A stretch of 43,350 bases of DNA from assembly GCA_017525805.1 (NCBI GenBank), contig JAFXSH010000002.1:1-43350 (forward strand), written 5' to 3'. Of the stretch, positions 7,507-13,149 are shown one piece after another. Every line of letters begins with the position of its first letter. Positions within the stretch are counted from its first letter, which is position 1. The notes under the pieces are model-generated. The model was given only the letters and a program-made list of their open reading frames with translations. It searched no databases and was not told the origin of the DNA. The position numbers and the translations under genes are program-made. The DNA is from Clostridia bacterium (GTDB lineage: Bacteria; Bacillota_A; Clostridia; Christensenellales; Aristaeellaceae).

Positions 7507-8344
7507 CCCTCTTCGCCTCCTTTCGATTTCGGTATGCTTGCCAGGGGTATTCCTGAACGAAATCGGCGCCCATGAGCTGCCGCAAGCTCTCTTTCATAAA
7601 TACCGGCACGCCCATAAGCCTGCATTGGGCTACAGCATTTTCAATCCACTCCTTTTTCGGAACGACCTTATCCTTGCAGTTCCCGGTTTGGGCTCCGAAT
7701 ATCACCCATTTGGGCCAGCTATTGAGCGCCGGAATGTTGATCTCCCCGTGAAGCGGCTCTGCCGATAGGAAAATGTTGTAGCCGTCCCATCCGTTCGGGA
7801 TGTGCCTGAAATTCGCCTCAGCCATTTGGTGATCTGTGGCTGTAATGCCGTACCAATGGTTCTTCTCTTTCGGGAGCTTGCCTTCTGCCGCGAGTTCTCC
7901 ATATCTTGCCGGGTTCTTGGTCAAGAAAAGGTAACGGTGCTGCGGCGCTCTCCGGCAAGCATCAAAAACTTCTTTGATCCATTCGTCTGGCACCCATTCG
8001 CCGAACAGGTCGGCCATGCTGCATACAAAGATCGTGCGCGGTTTCGTCCAGCGCTGCGGTTCGTCCAGCCGGTACTTATGGAACGTGGGCAGGAATCCCA
8101 TCGGGTAAGGCTGTTTCCTTCCGTCCTTGACATACGGCTTTTCCAGTTCCAGCATCGTGTCCATGCCCTCGCTGCTGTCCCATTTCGCCGCTCCCTCCAT
8201 GCCAGGATCGCCCAGCTTCGGCGCATAGGGCAGGCCAAATCTGTTCGCAATGCCTCGCGCATAGCAGTATTCGCACCCATGCAGGCAGCCCGTAACCGGG
8301 TTCCAACTGGCGTCACACCAGTCGATTTTCGTTTTGTCTCCCAT
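7499..8344 (-). CDS. DUF5131 family protein (phage Gp37/Gp68-like)
   Basis: The 281-aa product begins MGDKTKIDWCDASWNPVTGC and contains the Cys triad C20-x3-C24-x2-C27 (CLHGCEYCYAR), the hallmark of the phage Gp37/Gp68 family (DUF5131). The triad matches the cluster-binding CxxxCxxC of radical SAM enzymes, and the following fold (FVCSMADLFGEWVPDEWI, FLTKNPARY, FGAQTGNCK) fits a TIM-barrel-like enzyme. The reaction is not established for this family as far as I know. The length is normal. The start follows GGAGG by six bases. It sits in an operon with a methylase-like and a PAPS-reductase-like gene, so a role in modifying nucleic acid or nucleotides is plausible but unproven. Confidence 0.88.
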   Translation of the reverse strand: MGDKTKIDWCDASWNPVTGCLHGCEYCYARGIANRFGLPYAPKLGDPGMEGAAKWDSSEGMDTMLELEKPYVKDGRKQPYPMGFLPTFHKYRLDEPQRWTKPRTIFVCSMADLFGEWVPDEWIKEVFDACRRAPQHRYLFLTKNPARYGELAAEGKLPKEKNHWYGITATDHQMAEANFRHIPNGWDGYNIFLSAEPLHGEINIPALNSWPKWVIFGAQTGNCKDKVVPKKEWIENAVAQCRLMGVPVFMKESLRQLMGADFVQEYPWQAYRNRKEAKRDA

Positions 8345-8356
8345 TTATGGCCTCCA

Positions 8357-8536
8357 TCATTGCTTTGCCTCGTCTTCCAGCTCCTTGATCGCTTCCAGCG
8401 CGTCCCGCGCCATTACCGAAATGCAATTCCCCATATCCGGGTTGTTGTGGGTTTCCTCATACGGGCAATCCTCCCCGCACATGATCCCGTTTGATCAGGC
8501 TTCCAGCCCCTTCATCACCTTTTCCAGCTTATCCAT
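8357..8536 (-). pseudogene. Small Cys-rich protein gene interrupted by one in-frame UGA (58 aa if read through)
   Basis: The frame opens MDKLEKVMKGLEA, meets UGA at 8497-8495, then continues SNGIMCGEDCPYEET and ends CISVMARDALEAIKELED before a UGA stop. It aligns with the N-terminus of the protein at 7063-7506: EKVMYSLERC there matches EKVMKGLEA-UGA here, and DALEVIK matches DALEAIK. The internal UGA therefore sits exactly where the paralogue has its first Cys. The 40-aa part after the UGA has no ribosome site of its own. It is either a nonsense mutation (TGC or TGT to TGA) or a recoded codon. The start overlaps the membrane-protein gene by eight bases. Confidence 0.6.
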
Positions 8537-8747
8537 GCCACGCCGCCTTTCCGGGGCGCAGCCCTGCGCTTACATACCGGCAAGCCCGCCGCGCCGTGGG
8601 CGTTTTCCGTCCCCGGCTCCTGTCCGCCAGCTTGTCCACGTTCCGCTTTTCCGAATAGTCCTCCAGCGTGCCCTTTTCCGCCAGCCACACCAGCGCGATG
8701 CACACCAGCAGGAACAGCACCGCAAACCAAATCAATTCAGAAATCAT
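8529..8747 (-). CDS. Small membrane protein with basic tail (72 aa)
   Basis: Residues 1-24 form a hydrophobic helix (ELIWFAVLFLLVCIALVWLA); the rest is hydrophilic and very basic (KLADRSRGRKTPTARRAC). A single-span protein with a cytoplasmic tail is expected. The ATG at 8747 lies four bases after the methylase stop and behind a G-rich, only moderate ribosome site. A longer frame from 8858 runs antiparallel to sense in the methylase gene and is rejected. No family is recognised. Confidence 0.55.
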   Translation of the reverse strand: MISELIWFAVLFLLVCIALVWLAEKGTLEDYSEKRNVDKLADRSRGRKTPTARRACRYVSAGLRPGKAAWHG

Positions 8748-8751
8748 ATGT

Positions 8752-9435
8752 CTACACCCCCCATTGCTCAGCCATCGCTTGGGCGATGCCGGGGAACGTT
8801 TTACTGCGTTTTTTGGCGTCGCGGAAGCCGAAGTTCTGCATCTTTGTTTGCTTCGCATGGCCGCCGTCTACCCATAGCCCGGTAGGCTCCACCATGTTTG
8901 TGTGGACGAGTTTGGGCAGTCCTCGTAGCCAGAGATAGGTCTTTTTCTTGAATGGATCACCGAAGAAAAATGGCTGAATGACTTGTGAAGGAGACGGAAG
9001 CTGCCAGATGGTGCTCGGGATTGGATTTTCAACTGCAACATGCTCACACGGAGCGTTGAGCATGGCAAAGAAAAAATCACGCGCCTGAATCGCCAACCGT
9101 ACCCGTTCTTCGTTCATCAATCGGAAAGTTTCTTTCTGTCTCTGGATGCGCTCGGTGCCGAGAAACAGATGATTTGCTCCAGGATTGGAAAGATATGTGC
9201 ATGGTGGATGTGCGATAATCAAATCCCATGGCCCTGTAATGATATGCGGCTTACCGTCCACGGTTATAAAAGAGCAGTTCCCGGAAATGATGTTCCTCAC
9301 ATCCTCTACAATGTGCCATTCGATGTGATTATACAAAGCACAATGCTGAATATCCGCGCTGAACGCTTCATGCCCGCGCTCCCGGAAAGCCAGGCAAACC
9401 GTCTGGCTTTCCTCGCACGCCACCAGCACTTTCAC
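8752..9435 (-). CDS. DNA methylase-like protein (phage cytosine-methyltransferase superfamily)
   Basis: The 227-aa product opens KVLVACEESQTVCLAFRERG, a Rossmann-type strand-helix typical of phage-borne site-specific methylase homologues. It has DLIIAHPPCTYLS at residues 71-83, where HPPC matches the catalytic PPC motif IV of C5-cytosine methylases. A later segment, VENPIPSTIWQL, fits the ENP motif near the catalytic Glu of that superfamily. It may methylate phage DNA against host restriction. The GTG start at 9435 overlaps the stop of the preceding HTH gene as GTGA and has AGGAG seven bases upstream. The longer frame to 9753 is low-complexity noise. It lacks a recognisable target-recognition domain, so specificity cannot be read. 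Confidence 0.75.
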   Translation of the reverse strand: MKVLVACEESQTVCLAFRERGHEAFSADIQHCALYNHIEWHIVEDVRNIISGNCSFITVDGKPHIITGPWDLIIAHPPCTYLSNPGANHLFLGTERIQRQKETFRLMNEERVRLAIQARDFFFAMLNAPCEHVAVENPIPSTIWQLPSPSQVIQPFFFGDPFKKKTYLWLRGLPKLVHTNMVEPTGLWVDGGHAKQTKMQNFGFRDAKKRSKTFPGIAQAMAEQWGV

Positions 9436-9659
9436 TCTCCTGTCTCTCCCTTCCTCCGGATCACCAGTTCCAGCCCCAGCGCGTCCAGCGCGTCCACGAT
9501 GCAGTCCACCCGCGCCCCGCTTCGGGAATTCCAGCCCTTCATGGTCTCCCAGGCCACCCCGCACTTGGCGGAAAGCTCTTTCCAGTATAGGCCCTGCTGC
9601 TCCCTTTCCGCGTTCACCGCGGCAAAGACGGACCGCGCGCTTTGAATCACTTGCTTCAC
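9432..9659 (-). CDS. Small HTH (XRE-like) DNA-binding protein (75 aa)
   Basis: Residues 27-48 (KELSAKCGVAWETMKGWNSR) have the spacing of a lambda-repressor-type helix-turn-helix, and the C-terminal part (DALDALGLELVIRRKGE) matches the end of many short Cro-like regulators. The GTG start at 9659 is eight bases after GGAGG. It directly precedes the methylase gene with a GTGA overlap, as controller proteins do for some methylases, so local regulation of the modification genes is plausible. Its operator cannot be identified. Confidence 0.65.
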   Translation of the reverse strand: MKQVIQSARSVFAAVNAEREQQGLYWKELSAKCGVAWETMKGWNSRSGARVDCIVDALDALGLELVIRRKGETGE

Positions 9660-9685
9660 TGTCCGTTCCTCCCTTTCCGCCGGGC

Positions 9686-10306
9686 TTACTGCCCCAGCCG
9701 TTCCATGTCCAGCTGTTCGCCGTCCATGCCATCCTGCGCTTGCGAATTGTCATCCTGCGCTTGCGAAGGATCCATGGTGCCGCCGGGCCGCAGGCTGCAC
9801 ATGAATTTCATCTGCTCCAGCAGCAGCTGGCAGGTGCTTTCCGGCATGGGCCTGGCGCTCCCGGCAAAAATCATCCCGTCGTTGATGACGATCAGCGGCT
9901 GATCCTTCGCGTCCCAGCCCAGCATGTATTCCCGGTAATCCTCCCGGGCCACGGCGCAGCGGATATACTTCTGCTCCAGCAGGTACACCTTGCCGCTGAA
10001 AATCAGCATTTCAATGCCGCCGTAATTGTCGATGTTCAGGCTGCCAACCTGCATGTTGTTCACGTTCCGCCGCAGCACCGGCCACAGGGGATAGGTTTCC
10101 AGGGCCGCTTCCTCAATGCGCAGCTTGTCCATCTGCTCCACGGAAAAGTCAAACAGCCCCTTCACGCTTTTGGGCGTCAGATGCAGGCCTTCGTCCACCC
10201 GCACCATCCAGTCCTTGCCGCCGATCCACTGCTGGCCCCGCTCCCCGGTCAGAATCGCCACGCCCTTCTGATCCAGGATCAGCTTTTTGATTTTGTCGAT
10301 TTTCAA
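9686..10306 (-). CDS. Hypothetical protein (206 aa) with repeated C-terminal heptad
   Basis: I do not recognise a family. Residues 1-165 look like a globular alpha/beta protein with many strand-like hydrophobic stretches (GVAILTG, IEMLIFSGKVYLL, LIVINDGMIFAG). The C-terminal 45 residues are polar and probably disordered, and carry a doubled SQAQD motif encoded by a 17-bp direct repeat (9730-9746 and 9751-9767). The likely start is TTG at 10306 behind GAGG. It lies just downstream of the tRNA in the early operon. A replication or regulatory role is possible but nothing in the sequence shows it. Confidence 0.6.
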   Translation of the reverse strand: MKIDKIKKLILDQKGVAILTGERGQQWIGGKDWMVRVDEGLHLTPKSVKGLFDFSVEQMDKLRIEEAALETYPLWPVLRRNVNNMQVGSLNIDNYGGIEMLIFSGKVYLLEQKYIRCAVAREDYREYMLGWDAKDQPLIVINDGMIFAGSARPMPESTCQLLLEQMKFMCSLRPGGTMDPSQAQDDNSQAQDGMDGEQLDMERLGQ

Positions 10307-10336
10307 CTTTCCTCAACTCCTGCTTATTTAATGCCT

Positions 10337-10412
10337 TGGTGGGAACGCCCGGATTTGAACCGGGACCCAGCCGCTTATGGGGCGGATGCGCTTACCATTG
10401 CGCCACGTTCCC
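10337..10412 (-). tRNA. tRNA with anticodon CAU (Met or Ile2 type), unusual C33
   Basis: The 76-nt minus-strand sequence fits standard numbering throughout. The acceptor stem GGGAACG / CGTTCCC is perfect and ends in A73 plus an encoded CCA. The D stem is GCGC / GCGC, with U8 and A14 present. The T arm CCCGG-TTCAAAT-CCGGG is canonical. The anticodon loop reads CCCATAA, giving anticodon CAU with C32 and C33; position 33 is almost always U. The anticodon stem has four pairs plus a U27-C43 mismatch. CAU could be elongator Met or a lysidine-modified Ile tRNA. A functional or recently decayed phage tRNA is likely. Confidence 0.85.
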
Positions 10413-10413
10413 A

Positions 10414-10665
10414 TAACCGCGCCCCCCGCTCAAAGGGCGCGGGCCGGTCTTTCCCGGCTGCCAATGATAGGAGGACTCGCAGGCTTTCCGCACCCTCAAT
10501 CGTCGCAACTGCCCTTCATGGGCAGATTGCTCGTTTCGGGTGATCTCCCCGCCGATGAAATCCCTGCCACTGGCAGTCATCGGCGGTTCGTCCTAACCTG
10601 CTGGTGCGGGCAGTCGGAATCTCACCGACCCACGGCGTCCTTCCATGGCCTTCATGTGCCCGCAT
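10414..10665 (-). ncRNA. Candidate structured RNA next to the tRNA
   Basis: This 250-bp stretch has no convincing gene and is packed with perfect hairpins. There is a stem 10606-10612 / 10657-10663 enclosing two hairpins (CCATGG / CCGTGG with loop AAGGACG; GTCGG / CCGAC with loop TGAGATT), then GGTT-AGGACG-AACC, a two-tier stem at 10552-10583, CGGG / CCCG at 10537-10551, CTGCCC / GGGCAG at 10509-10525, and a long GC stem just before the tRNA. Strand is taken from the flanking genes. Parts recall known RNA motifs (cobalamin aptamer, HEARO/omega RNA), but I cannot name a family with confidence. Confidence 0.5.
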
Positions 10666-10682
10666 GATGGGCGCCCCGCGCC

Positions 10683-11045
10683 CTAATTTGCACTCTCCGC
10701 TCTGAACTCTCTCTCAAACTCTGCCAGCCCCATGGGCCGGAAGGGGAATCGCATCGGCTCCCGTATGAAATCATCCAGCCGCTTTCCCATTTCCCGCTGA
10801 AAATCCTCCAGCAGCTTTTCCCCCGGCATCCGCCCCGTTTCCTCCAGGTATTCCCGGATGCGCTTTTCCGCCAGTCCGTAGGCCACCCGCACCCATTCGG
10901 GGGCCTGCCCCTTGTCAGGGGCGGATAACATCCGCCCGCCCTGTTCCTTCTCCACCAGGATTTCCACCCTGGCCCCGCCGCTGTTGTAGGTCGCCACGTG
11001 CCCCCCGGCCTCCGGGTTGGCCGCCTGCCAGATCAATTCCGCCAA
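10683..11045 (-). CDS. Hypothetical protein (120 aa) containing a REP-encoded segment
   Basis: I do not recognise this family. Residues 37-42 (GGRMLS) are translated from a copy of the REP-like repeat, which splits the protein into an N-terminal strand-rich part (HVATYNSGGARVEILVEK) and a C-terminal helical part rich in Arg and Glu (AEKRIREYLEETGRMPG, EDFQREMGKRLDDFI). The repeat therefore sits in a linker and did not break the frame. The start is probably TTG at 11045 after GGGUGAG. The gene lies between the PAPS-reductase-like gene and the structured RNA/tRNA, all leftward. Confidence 0.55.
   Translation of the reverse strand: MAELIWQAANPEAGGHVATYNSGGARVEILVEKEQGGRMLSAPDKGQAPEWVRVAYGLAEKRIREYLEETGRMPGEKLLEDFQREMGKRLDDFIREPMRFPFRPMGLAEFEREFRAESAN
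10914..10941. repeat. REP-like palindromic element, copy C (inside a gene)
   Basis: The core GGCGGATAACATCCGCC is flanked by AGGG and CGCCC as in the other two copies and has the same orientation. It is read in frame on the minus strand as GGRMLSAP. Confidence 0.8.
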
Positions 11046-11075
11046 ATGCTCACCCCCCCGCCCTATCCTATGTGT

Positions 11076-12326
11076 CTATGCTTGCCCATTTTGCGCTCCT
11101 GGCAAATCCTCGGGCCGCCAGCCGACCCCGATATAGTCCAGCACTTCACCCCAGCCTTGGTCATACATCCAAAAGCGCCACTCGTCCGGGTTTCTCTGAT
11201 ATAGCAGGTCGAAGTGATGCGGCCTCTTGTCCAGGTGGATGCCGTAGCCGCACATGCTGCATCCCGTTCTCTGGGCCTTTGTTGTGCGCAGCGTTCCGTC
11301 CGCGTCCCGCACGATTTCCCCGTAAATTTCCGGGACATGCACGTGTAAGTCCAGCGCGAGTTGCAGCAAGTCTTGTCGGCTGAAAAAGTTGAACGGGCAG
11401 CTTCGGGCCGTGTCTTTCCCCACATAGTTGCATCCGTGCATCCGCAGTGAATACTGCCGCCGCCCGCCCTCGCTCTGCATCAGGCCCAGGAACGGCCAAA
11501 TGTTGTGTTCCTCCTGATACCGCCTGGCCGGTTCTTCTTTCAGCCAATAACAGCACTGATCGGATACCTTGAACGGGGCCACCTGACAGTTAAGGTCTGG
11601 CCGGAACTCACCGTACAGCCCGCCGAACAGCTTCACCCATTTGTCCGGGAGCTTAAATCGCAGATTTGTTTTGTGTTTTCCCCAAGCCCCTTCTTCGCCG
11701 GTCATGTATGCCTTGATGATGGGGCTTGTGTCGCCCGATGTTTGCAATCGGCTGATCTTCGCGCTGGCCTGTTTGCTGACAATTGGGTACCCGTATTCTC
11801 TTAACACTTGAACTTTTGATTTCAGCGGCTTAATGGGGATCACGCCCATTTCTTTGTGTACGGACTGTATGCTCTTATCCTCCAGGATGGAAACGCTTAT
11901 ACCGTCGCAGTGCCCCAGCACTTCCCGGCAAAGGGCAAGAAGCGTTATGCTGTCCAGCCCGCCCACGCTCACGGCGTAGTTCTTCCCGTACTGTTCGCAT
12001 GTGGTCTGCCAGTCCCTAATCCGGCTCTCGGCGACGGCTACCTTTGCCGTATATGGCAGAGAAAGCATCTGTGTGTTGTGCGCCACCCGTGCGGTCTTCT
12101 CCGCTTCCGTCTCTTTTTTCTGTCCTGCCTGCCAAATTTTTGCCACCGCTTTTTCCTCCCGGCTTTGCGCCTGTGGTTTTGCAAACTTCCGTTCCCGTTG
12201 TTCTTCTCCTTCCGGCCTGTTACAATGGCCTGGAAAGGAAGTGTTTCTATGCGTCATCCCCTTGGCGATGGCCGCTTTTATGAGCGTTCCGCCCTTCCCG
12301 TCGAATGCCGTTTGTACCCCGGCCAT
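11076..12326 (-). CDS. PAPS reductase-like protein of the phage type, altered PP-loop
   Basis: The 416-aa product belongs to the phage family related to phosphoadenosine-phosphosulfate reductases and PP-loop ATP pyrophosphatases. Family signs are AVAESRIRDW before the loop, REYGYPIVSKQASAKI, an RMHGCNYVGKD segment, and the Cys pair in TGCSMCGYGIHLDKR followed by WGEVLDYIGVGW. The PP-loop reads VSVGGLDS where SGGKDS is expected, so the Ser and Lys that contact pyrophosphate are replaced. The biochemical role of phage members is not settled; nucleotide or nucleic-acid sulfur chemistry is a common suggestion. The ATG at 12326 follows AGGGAG; a longer start at 12452, overlapping the previous gene by 14 bases, lacks a good ribosome site but is possible. 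Confidence 0.75.
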   Translation of the reverse strand: MAGVQTAFDGKGGTLIKAAIAKGMTHRNTSFPGHCNRPEGEEQRERKFAKPQAQSREEKAVAKIWQAGQKKETEAEKTARVAHNTQMLSLPYTAKVAVAESRIRDWQTTCEQYGKNYAVSVGGLDSITLLALCREVLGHCDGISVSILEDKSIQSVHKEMGVIPIKPLKSKVQVLREYGYPIVSKQASAKISRLQTSGDTSPIIKAYMTGEEGAWGKHKTNLRFKLPDKWVKLFGGLYGEFRPDLNCQVAPFKVSDQCCYWLKEEPARRYQEEHNIWPFLGLMQSEGGRRQYSLRMHGCNYVGKDTARSCPFNFFSRQDLLQLALDLHVHVPEIYGEIVRDADGTLRTTKAQRTGCSMCGYGIHLDKRPHHFDLLYQRNPDEWRFWMYDQGWGEVLDYIGVGWRPEDLPGAQNGQA

Positions 12327-12438
12327 AGGTTCTCCCTGCCCGTCGTCACATTTTTTGATGCCGACGGCCCGGAAAAATCCTATCTGGAAAATTTTCCTTG
12401 CGATCAGGGCTGTTCTTGCCCTGAATGTAATGCTTGTC

Positions 12439-12729
12439 TCAAATCGGCACATGAACGCCTGTCTCGTCCTGCTTCACCGTGAGCGCCCCTTGGTTGTGCA
12501 GCGTCTGAACGGCGATCATCATTTCATGCAGCCCTTCCATGGTTTCCAGCGCTTCCCATGCTAAATAATTGGTGTATGCGCCAACTGGCAGCTCTTTTTT
12601 GATGGCTTCCTGCGTTTCGGCTGGAATCGCGTGCAAGTTCAGCGCCACGCTCATTTCGTCTATGCTGCATTGCCGCAGCATGATTCTGGCTCTCGTGAAC
12701 CCGCGCCACGCCTTTGCTGATACTTCCAT
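12439..12729 (-). CDS. Hypothetical protein (96 aa), helical
   Basis: I do not recognise this family. The sequence is mostly helix-forming, with a long amphipathic stretch (NYLAWEALETMEGLHEMMIA) and an acidic end. It is the second gene of the leftward early operon, directly after the Cro-like gene, where phages often place small host-takeover or anti-defence proteins, but nothing in the sequence identifies such a role. The ATG at 12729 follows GGGGAGG with good spacing. The gap to the Cro-like stop is 19 bases and carries one arm of a GC hairpin. Confidence 0.6.
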   Translation of the reverse strand: MEVSAKAWRGFTRARIMLRQCSIDEMSVALNLHAIPAETQEAIKKELPVGAYTNYLAWEALETMEGLHEMMIAVQTLHNQGALTVKQDETGVHVPI

Positions 12730-12741
12730 CTTTTCCTCCCC

Positions 12742-12771
12742 GCCCGCTTCACGCGGGCTTTTCGTTTTCTT
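12742..12771 (+). terminator. Plus-strand terminator-like hairpin inside the leftward operon
   Basis: GCCCGC-TTCAC-GCGGGC is followed on the plus strand by TTTTCGTTTTCTT, a textbook intrinsic terminator shape. It overlaps the last codons of the Cro-like gene, which runs the other way. It would stop rightward antisense transcription entering the immunity region; on the minus strand it is only a hairpin upstream of the 96-aa gene. Confidence 0.5.
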
Positions 12772-13003
12772 GGCCTCCCCTATCAGGGGAGGTGGCGCGA
12801 AGTGCCGGAGGGGTCTTTCCGATCAGCTCGTCGATGGTCACCCCCAGGACGGAGGCGATTTTAGCTGCAACCTTTAAGCTCGGCGATTTCTGTCCGGTTT
12901 CGATCCAGTGAATATGTTGCTGTGTTACCCCGCACAGCTTTGCCAATTCTGTCTGGCTCAACTTTTTGTTGCTCCGTAATGTAAAAATAATATTTTCTGG
13001 CAA
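12749..13003 (-). CDS. Cro-like repressor (84 aa, XRE family)
   Basis: Residues 1-63 form a lambda-type HTH domain: SQTELAKLCGVTQQHIHWIE covers the two DNA-contact helices and VAAKIASVLGVTIDELI the packing helix. A short tail of about 20 residues follows, too short for a dimerisation domain, as in Cro proteins. The start is TTG at 13003, seven bases after AGGGAGG. It is the first gene of the leftward early operon under PL, faces the 129-aa repressor across the operator region, and should bind the three ACAAC-N5-GTTGT operators. It probably commits the phage to lytic growth; the Cro/CI assignment is by position and size. Confidence 0.82.
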   Translation of the reverse strand: MPENIIFTLRSNKKLSQTELAKLCGVTQQHIHWIETGQKSPSLKVAAKIASVLGVTIDELIGKTPPALRATSPDRGGQENEKPA

Positions 13004-13018
13004 ATTACCGCCTCCCTT

Positions 13019-13033
13019 ACAACTTCTGGTTTA
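13019..13033. promoter_or_regulatory. Operator O1 (imperfect)
   Basis: ACAAC-TTCTG-GTTTA matches the other two operators in the left arm and three of five bases in the right arm. It lies just downstream of the PL -10 box, 22 bp (two helical turns) centre to centre from O2. Confidence 0.6.
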
Positions 13034-13062
13034 TTGTAGCACAACCAAAAGTTGTCTGTCAA
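13033..13062 (-). promoter_or_regulatory. Leftward early promoter PL
   Basis: On the minus strand TTGACA (13062-13057) and TACAAT (13038-13033) are separated by 18 bases. O2 fills the spacer. It drives the Cro-like gene and the early operon. Confidence 0.8.
13041..13055. promoter_or_regulatory. Operator O2 (perfect dyad)
   Basis: ACAAC-CAAAA-GTTGT is a perfect 5-bp-arm inverted repeat lying wholly between the -35 and -10 boxes of PL, so a bound repressor would block the polymerase. Confidence 0.8.
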
Positions 13063-13097
13063 GAGGGGTTTTATAAATATAATCAACTTTTTTTCGC

Positions 13098-13126
13098 TTG
13101 TTCGCAACAACTAAAAGTTGTATAAT
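13098..13126 (+). promoter_or_regulatory. Rightward lysogeny promoter PR
   Basis: A consensus TATAAT at 13121-13126 has a weak -35 (TTGTTC, 13098-13103) 17 bases upstream. O3 covers the spacer and abuts the -10 box. It should drive the 129-aa repressor gene and allow autoregulation. Confidence 0.7.
13107..13121. promoter_or_regulatory. Operator O3 (perfect dyad)
   Basis: ACAAC-TAAAA-GTTGT differs from O2 by a single central base. Its centre is 66 bp from that of O2, about six helical turns, which would favour cooperative looping. Confidence 0.8.
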
Positions 13127-13149
13127 AAATCAAAAAGGAGTTGTGGTGA

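Noticed and set aside
9436..9753. N-terminal extension of the methylase-like gene
   Set aside because: It is low-complexity Gly/Arg sequence antiparallel in character to real genes. The GTG at 9435 has a ribosome site and a GTGA overlap.
10392..10580. A 62-codon minus-strand frame overlapping the tRNA
   Set aside because: It reads into the tRNA body, has no clear ribosome site, and covers the hairpin-rich segment better explained as RNA.
10606..10663. A second complete tRNA
   Set aside because: The ends look like an acceptor stem plus ACCA, but only about 62 nt are available and no D and anticodon arms form. I kept it as part of the structured RNA candidate.
10500..10665. Cobalamin riboswitch
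   Set aside because: GGUGAGAUUCC and GCCCGCACC recall it, but a convincing B12 box and a regulated downstream gene are missing.
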